Assembly: GCF_002289455.1 (NCBI RefSeq)
Contig: NZ_NTFS01000011.1
Coordinates: 1-37,168, forward strand
Length of the DNA stretch: 37,168 nucleotides
Direction of reading: 5' to 3'
Origin: Brunnivagina elsteri CCALA 953
GTDB lineage: Bacteria > Cyanobacteriota > Cyanobacteriia > Cyanobacteriales > Nostocaceae
Below the pieces are notes generated by a model. The model made no database searches, was not told the DNA's origin, and saw only the letters and a list, made by a program, of their open reading frames with translations. A program made the position numbers and the translations under genes. Within the stretch, counting starts at the first letter, position 1. Each line of letters starts with the position of its first letter. Shown here in pieces: positions 32,878-37,168 of the stretch.

Positions 32878-33921
32878 ATGAACATGAATATGAATGCACT
32901 ACCAAAAACCTACTTAAAGCCAAAATATAACTTACATCAAACTAATTCTAGTCACACAAACTCGAAAACTAAAATTCTGAATATAGAAGAATGTAAATCA
33001 GTAAATTTTGGTCAGGTGGCACTCGATGAACAACAATCCGCAATTTTAGCATTAATGAATCGTCAAATTATTCTGCTTTGTCGTTCGTTACCAGCTTCAT
33101 TACAAGATTCAGCAGTTATTGTAATTCAGCGCTATTATACCGGGTTTAAAATCTCTAATTTACTAACTTTTTTTACTAAATTTTACGCTCCTAGTTGGTC
33201 ATTAATCCACTGGATGCAGCAAGCAAAGCCAGTTCTACAAGCATCTGAACTTGAAAATGCATTTTCTGCTCAAGCAATGGCTTATTTTGTGCATATGCTT
33301 GACGATCGTCTTGCTAATGGTCAAATTCCCACTAGTCATCTGCTATTGCATCTGCGTTCTTCCGCTTGGGTAAAATTTCATTATGCTGCTATAGATTTAA
33401 CAAAAAATATTGTAAATAGTGAGGAATTAGTCGAGGAATTAATTGATAATTATTTCAGTGGAATTCATGAACCCGCAGAAGTTGACAGTATCAATTCTTA
33501 TTGCAATCTATTTTGTAAGCAATTCAGTACTACTTTAGTTATTCCCATCCTTGTTGCTAAAAATACTGGGTTTGATACTGCATTAGTTCGTCAAGCGTAT
33601 GAATCATTTGGTATTGCTTGGCGACTTTTGGATGATTTACGTAGCTGTAGAGATGATGCTTTTGCGGGAGAATTATCGGCAATTTATTATCTTCTTCCTG
33701 TAGAAGAACGTCAACTTTGGTTAGATTGTCAAGGTGAAGATGAGGAATCAAATTATTGGCAAAAACTCCAATCTTATTTGGAACAACAAGGTATTTTGCG
33801 GAAGTTAATTTCCCATATCTGTACATCTCTAAAGGAAGCTCAAAAAAATGCAGATTTAGCTGGATTAGATGGTTATGCGAACCAATTCCAGCAGTTGGCT
33901 ATGCCACTCAGGGAAATGTAA
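32878..33921 (+). CDS. Class I isoprenoid-synthase-fold protein
   Basis: A 347-aa helical protein resembling trans-polyprenyl diphosphate synthases but divergent. Two Asp pairs sit where the metal-binding motifs should be: MLDDRLANGQ (Asp142-Asp143) and WRLLDDLRSCRDDAFAGE (Asp252-253, Asp259-260, Glu265). The usual FARM DDxxD and RRG are altered to DDRLANGQ, and the GKRTLP-type stretch is GELSAIYYLLP. The first 45 residues are polar and unlike the family. It starts with repeated MN codons, so the start may be any of the first three ATGs. Enzymatic role (chain-elongating or terpene-cyclising) cannot be told; 168 bp upstream of nadC. Confidence 0.7.
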   Translation: MNMNMNALPKTYLKPKYNLHQTNSSHTNSKTKILNIEECKSVNFGQVALDEQQSAILALMNRQIILLCRSLPASLQDSAVIVIQRYYTGFKISNLLTFFTKFYAPSWSLIHWMQQAKPVLQASELENAFSAQAMAYFVHMLDDRLANGQIPTSHLLLHLRSSAWVKFHYAAIDLTKNIVNSEELVEELIDNYFSGIHEPAEVDSINSYCNLFCKQFSTTLVIPILVAKNTGFDTALVRQAYESFGIAWRLLDDLRSCRDDAFAGELSAIYYLLPVEERQLWLDCQGEDEESNYWQKLQSYLEQQGILRKLISHICTSLKEAQKNADLAGLDGYANQFQQLAMPLREM

Positions 33922-33942
33922 TATTACTTGTTGGGATGTATA

Positions 33943-33972
33943 ATATCCCCGAATTTTTATATCCGGGGATAT
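33943..33972 (+). terminator. Hairpin after the isoprenoid-fold gene
   Basis: Stem ATATCCCCG (33943-33951) and CGGGGATAT (33964-33972), 12-nt loop, starting 22 bp after the stop codon. No T-run follows, so it may act as an RNA stabiliser or a weak terminator. Confidence 0.5.
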
Positions 33973-34088
33973 AAAATAAAAAGCAAAAATTAAAATTAGT
34001 GCTTAACATGAGAAATGTTCTGAATTGATAGTAAGAAAGCACATTCTTAATTACAATATTAACTGTCTCGGCTTTTTTCCCACTAACC

Positions 34089-34955
34089 ATGAAAAATTTG
34101 ACTGCTGTTCTACCTCCATTCGTGATTTTGGATCCTTTACTGCAAAGCTGGTTATTAGAAGATATTGGCAGGGGCGATCGCACTACTCAAAGTTTGTTTG
34201 CAATGGATTCTACTGAGGGGCAAGCGGAATGGATTGTCAAAGCATCGGGGGTTATAGTCGGTTTACCTGTTGCAGCGAGGGTATTTCATCTTTTGAATGA
34301 AAAAGTCGGTTTTGTACCCTTTGCTGTGGAAGGACAATATTGCGATCGCGGTTTGGTGATTGCTAGAATGCATGGTTCGATGGATGCACTATTAATGGGG
34401 GAACGGGTAGCACTAAATTTGGTGATGCGCTTGAGTGGGATTGCGACTTTAACTCGTCAGTATGCTGAAAAAATTGCCGATTTACCTGTGAAGTTGGTGG
34501 ATACTAGGAAAACAACTCCGGGATTGCGGATTTTGGAGAAGTACGCAAGTTTGTTAGGTGGTGCTATTAATCACCGCATGGGTTTAGATGATGCTGTCAT
34601 GCTCAAGGATAATCATATTGCTGCTGCGGGGGGAATTAGAAGTGCGATCGCATCTGTTAGAGAACACATTCCCTATCCTCTCAATATTGAAGTCGAAACG
34701 GAGTCTTTAGACCAGGTGAAGGAGGCTTTATTACATAAGGCTGACATCATTATGTTGGATAATATGCCTTTGGAAATGATGCGAAAAGCAGTGCAGATGA
34801 TACGTCAACAAGATAGTCGAATCAAAATTGAAGCTTCGGGAAATATTACTTTGGATACGATTCGCACTGTTGCCGAAACTGGTGTTGATTATATTTCGAG
34901 TAGTGCCCCAATTACTCAGTCTAAGTGGTTAGATTTGAGCATGAAAATGAAATAA
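34089..34955 (+). CDS. nadC: Nicotinate-nucleotide pyrophosphorylase (carboxylating)
   Basis: A 288-aa quinolinate phosphoribosyltransferase, which joins quinolinate and PRPP and releases CO2 to give nicotinate mononucleotide in NAD synthesis. Diagnostic segments: EDIGRGDRTTQSLF near the N-terminus, VDTRKTTPGLRILEKYASLLGGAINHRMGLDDAVMLKDNHI (the active-site Arg/Lys/His cluster), then NIEVETESLDQVKEAL and IEASGNITLDTIRTVAETGVDYISSSAPI. Length is normal. The ATG is at 34089. A GGGCAAACGGTT-type hairpin follows at 34973-34994. Confidence 0.97.
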   Translation: MKNLTAVLPPFVILDPLLQSWLLEDIGRGDRTTQSLFAMDSTEGQAEWIVKASGVIVGLPVAARVFHLLNEKVGFVPFAVEGQYCDRGLVIARMHGSMDALLMGERVALNLVMRLSGIATLTRQYAEKIADLPVKLVDTRKTTPGLRILEKYASLLGGAINHRMGLDDAVMLKDNHIAAAGGIRSAIASVREHIPYPLNIEVETESLDQVKEALLHKADIIMLDNMPLEMMRKAVQMIRQQDSRIKIEASGNITLDTIRTVAETGVDYISSSAPITQSKWLDLSMKMK

Positions 34956-34972
34956 ATTCTCCTTTCATTTTC

Positions 34973-34994
34973 AGGGCAAACGGTTACTTGCCCT
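34973..34994. repeat. GGGCAAACGGTT dispersed hairpin after nadC
   Basis: Stem AGGGCAA (34973-34979) with TTGCCCT (34988-34994), 8-nt loop ACGGTTAC. A related hairpin with the shared GGCAAACGGTT core lies at 1366-1386. No T-run, so this is a dispersed repeat that may work as a transcript end. Confidence 0.5.
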
Positions 34995-35166
34995 CATTTA
35001 TATTGCATCTAAGCGAAAAATTCTATGTGTAGCTGGGAGATTATATTTTCTGGAAGTCCCTTATCCTCACTAGACTTAGGTAGAAGAAGGGTGAGTTTCA
35101 CCGAATAGTACCGACGATGAAATGAGATTGTGTGGTAATTTTGATTTTGGAAATCACCTTAGAACA

Positions 35167-36942
35167 ATGATTTTATTACGTCGAAAACCGCAAAGATTTC
35201 TAGCTTTGGGATTATGCATCACATTACTATTCTTTGGCTGTATACCAACAACTAAACAGCAAGTAATCCCCGGTAATGGCATTAATGTTATTTTAGCGAT
35301 TGGTGATGGGATGGGATGGGAGATGACTCGTGCAGGTGCGATCGCAAATGGTAATCCCATGTACGCAAGTGGTCAAGGTCAAGGTTTAAATTTTCAAAAG
35401 TTAACTGGATACACCCTTGCATCAACCTACGGGACAATTATCACAGGTAGCGATGGGAAATTATCTGCGGTTAACTCGGCACTGGATGGTTCCAATCCGG
35501 CAACTGGGAAAAGCTCTGTATTGAAGGGATTTAATTTTAATCCGGCTTTCAATAATGGGGATTCTGGAAATCTTGTTGGTTATGACATTGCCCGTGGTGG
35601 AGCTAATCCTTGGACACAGGGTAACGACAAAGAATATATTAAACAAAATCCTCCCGACTCTGCAAATACAGCGACAGAACTGTACACAGGGGTGAAAACT
35701 TACAATAATGCAATGGGGGTGGATATCTACGAACAACGACAAACAACCATCTTAGAACAAGCAGCACGCCATAGTAAATCCACAGGATTAGTTACATCAG
35801 TCCCAATTAACCATGCTACCCCAGGTGCGGCAGCATCCTTCGTAAATCGCCGTAACAAGTTTAGCAATCCTAGCCCAGATTTAGATAATATTCTCCAACA
35901 AACCCTAACTATATTTAAACCTACAGTTTTACTGGGTGGTGGTCATCCCCTGGATACGGAAAATAGTAATGCGGTGGGGGGATGGTATAACTGGAATTAC
36001 ATCGATAAATTTACCTATTACGAACTCACAACCAAGCCCAAATCTAATTCCTATGGTTACACCTTTTTAGAGCGGGGTAAAAATGCAGCTAAAACCTTAC
36101 TGGAAACTGCTGCAACAATTGACCCGAATAAAGGGGAAAAATTGTTAGGAATATATGGCGCTCGCGGGCAAAATGGTAATCTACCTTTTAGTACGGCGAA
36201 TGGTGACTATAGTAGTACGGGTTTGAATGGTTCTTCGTTATTCTCCACAACCGACGAAAACAATCAGGTTCCCTTACCAGATAAAGTACGTCCCCTCAAT
36301 TCGGGTGAAACTGATGCCAAATTTATCAAAAAAGAAATTAATGAAAACCCTACCCTTGCAGATTTAACCCAAGCTGCATTAACTGTTTTATCCAAAGATA
36401 AAGATGGTTTTTGGTTGATGGTGGAAGGAGGGGATATTGATTGGGCTGCCCACGATGATAATATGGATAACTTAATTGGAGCGGTCAAAGATTTCGACAA
36501 AGCTGTGGGAACCATAATTAACTGGATTGGTAAAAATGGTGGTTGGGAGAAAAATTTGCTGATTGTCACCGCAGATCATGACCACTATTTGACCCTAAAC
36601 CCCAATTTCCCCAAGTTGCTAGCAGAATTTGGTGCGGAAAAGTTGACTTACGAAAAGCATAAACCCGAAGAAGCAGGTCATTTTTGGGGTAGCGATGCCA
36701 AAATTAAATACGGTTGGGGAAGTCATAGTAATCATTTAGTACCAGTTTACTACCAAGGAGGTCCCGTCAAGCTCGATAAATACGTAGGTAAAGAAATTAC
36801 TTTTGTGGATCATCACCCTGGAGGGAATGCTGAGACATATAATGTTCCTGGGGTTGCTAGTGCGGTAGACCAGACTCATATCTATCAATTAATGCTGGAA
36901 ACAATTAATGCACCTGCGGCAAAGCCTAAGGAATCTAAATGA
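35167..36942 (+). CDS. Alkaline phosphatase, PhoA type
   Basis: A 591-aa exported phosphomonoesterase expected to free phosphate from organic esters in the periplasm. From the ATG at 35167 the N-terminus MILLRRKPQRFLALGLCITLLFFGC is a signal peptide with a lipoprotein-like Cys (lipobox LFFGC, weak). The frame stays open to an ATG at 35122. Catalytic features: VILAIGDGMGWEM (metal Asp), PPDSANTATELYTGVKT with the nucleophile Ser, VEGGDIDWAAHDDN, VTADHDHY and WGSHSNHLVPVYYQGG. Insertions (for example about 130-160 and 320-360) make it longer than E. coli PhoA. No Pho box could be placed with confidence. Confidence 0.93.
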   Translation: MILLRRKPQRFLALGLCITLLFFGCIPTTKQQVIPGNGINVILAIGDGMGWEMTRAGAIANGNPMYASGQGQGLNFQKLTGYTLASTYGTIITGSDGKLSAVNSALDGSNPATGKSSVLKGFNFNPAFNNGDSGNLVGYDIARGGANPWTQGNDKEYIKQNPPDSANTATELYTGVKTYNNAMGVDIYEQRQTTILEQAARHSKSTGLVTSVPINHATPGAAASFVNRRNKFSNPSPDLDNILQQTLTIFKPTVLLGGGHPLDTENSNAVGGWYNWNYIDKFTYYELTTKPKSNSYGYTFLERGKNAAKTLLETAATIDPNKGEKLLGIYGARGQNGNLPFSTANGDYSSTGLNGSSLFSTTDENNQVPLPDKVRPLNSGETDAKFIKKEINENPTLADLTQAALTVLSKDKDGFWLMVEGGDIDWAAHDDNMDNLIGAVKDFDKAVGTIINWIGKNGGWEKNLLIVTADHDHYLTLNPNFPKLLAEFGAEKLTYEKHKPEEAGHFWGSDAKIKYGWGSHSNHLVPVYYQGGPVKLDKYVGKEITFVDHHPGGNAETYNVPGVASAVDQTHIYQLMLETINAPAAKPKESK

Positions 36943-37168
36943 AATAAAATACAACTCTGTAATTATGTAGATTGATGTTGGGTTACGCACTCGCTGACAA
37001 CATTACTTGTCATAACACGGGGGTAGACGCGCTTCTTCGGCTTCTGTAAGTACCCCTGCAAAACAGTGACTCCCCAACAAAGAATTGTATATTAATAAAT
37101 TCTCGTTCTTTAGCACGTGCGATCGCGAAACAAATATTTGCGGATGAGACCAAAATTAAATTTCAAGT
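36943..37168. other. Gene-free right edge
   Basis: No gene supported. A TTGGGTTACGCACTC stretch and a partly pairing GGGGGTAGACGCGC/CTTCGGCTTCTG hairpin region look like dispersed repeats. A short open frame at the very end has no start codon and cannot be judged. Confidence 0.4.

Noticed and set aside
37090-37168. A possible partial gene at the right edge
   Set aside because: The open frame has no start codon and too few residues to recognise; it could be chance.

Overview
The window is chromosomal DNA of a filamentous cyanobacterium, most likely a heterocyst-forming Nostocales (Calothrix/Rivularia/Nostoc type). The evidence is three short photosystem II genes (psbH, psbN, psbI), a TPM/Psb32-type protein, frequent GCGATCGC (HIP1) sites inside genes, short tandem repeats of the STRR type between genes, and several families of small dispersed hairpin repeats. 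Base composition is AT-rich. I see no prophage, intact insertion sequence, CRISPR array or rRNA. Genus-level assignment is inference.

Layout. 1-2900: minus-strand envelope/thylakoid genes (TPM/Psb32-like protein, a DUF948 + YtxH pair, a small single-TM protein). 2881-4017: a gene-free kilobase with a perfect 22-bp palindrome, a 12-bp inverted repeat and a strong intrinsic terminator that no annotated gene uses; this is a candidate small RNA. 4018-5826: a Uma2-type nuclease and a Gln-rich pentapeptide-repeat protein. 5906-7667: pth, tatA/E, psbH and divergent psbN. 7719-18605: a GH38 alpha-mannosidase whose reading frame carries a dispersed repeat, a 515-aa cyanobacterial protein of unknown role, a secreted zinc metalloprotease and a DUF3769 LptD-like outer-membrane protein. 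18905: psbI. 19883-22286: a WcaI-like glycosyltransferase and ilvC, followed by a 139-bp nested-hairpin element that begins at the ilvC stop codon. 22524-26957: a small membrane protein, a two-gene exported unit of unknown function (probable beta-barrel plus small secreted protein), another small membrane protein and an EnvC/M23 peptidase. 27014: tRNA-Arg(CCG). 27243-31437: a PAP2 phosphatase, a fibrillin-like protein, a truncated rhodanese, a DUF547 protein, a response-regulator remnant, moaE and a DUF2949 protein. 31532-36942: an alpha/beta hydrolase, a divergent class I isoprenoid-synthase-fold protein, nadC and a PhoA-type alkaline phosphatase.

Most genes are single housekeeping or envelope units, not one pathway. 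Plausible functional groupings are the photosystem II small subunits, the exported pair 23389-25087, and the envelope genes (DUF3769, M23 peptidase, TatA). The most unusual signals are genome-architecture ones: repeats entering a coding frame, a 19-bp tandem duplication that supplies a ribosome-binding site to the PAP2 gene, the orphan terminator at 3683-3712, the nested-hairpin element after ilvC, and a decayed segment at 29130-30270. I found no convincing new defence or biosynthetic cluster.
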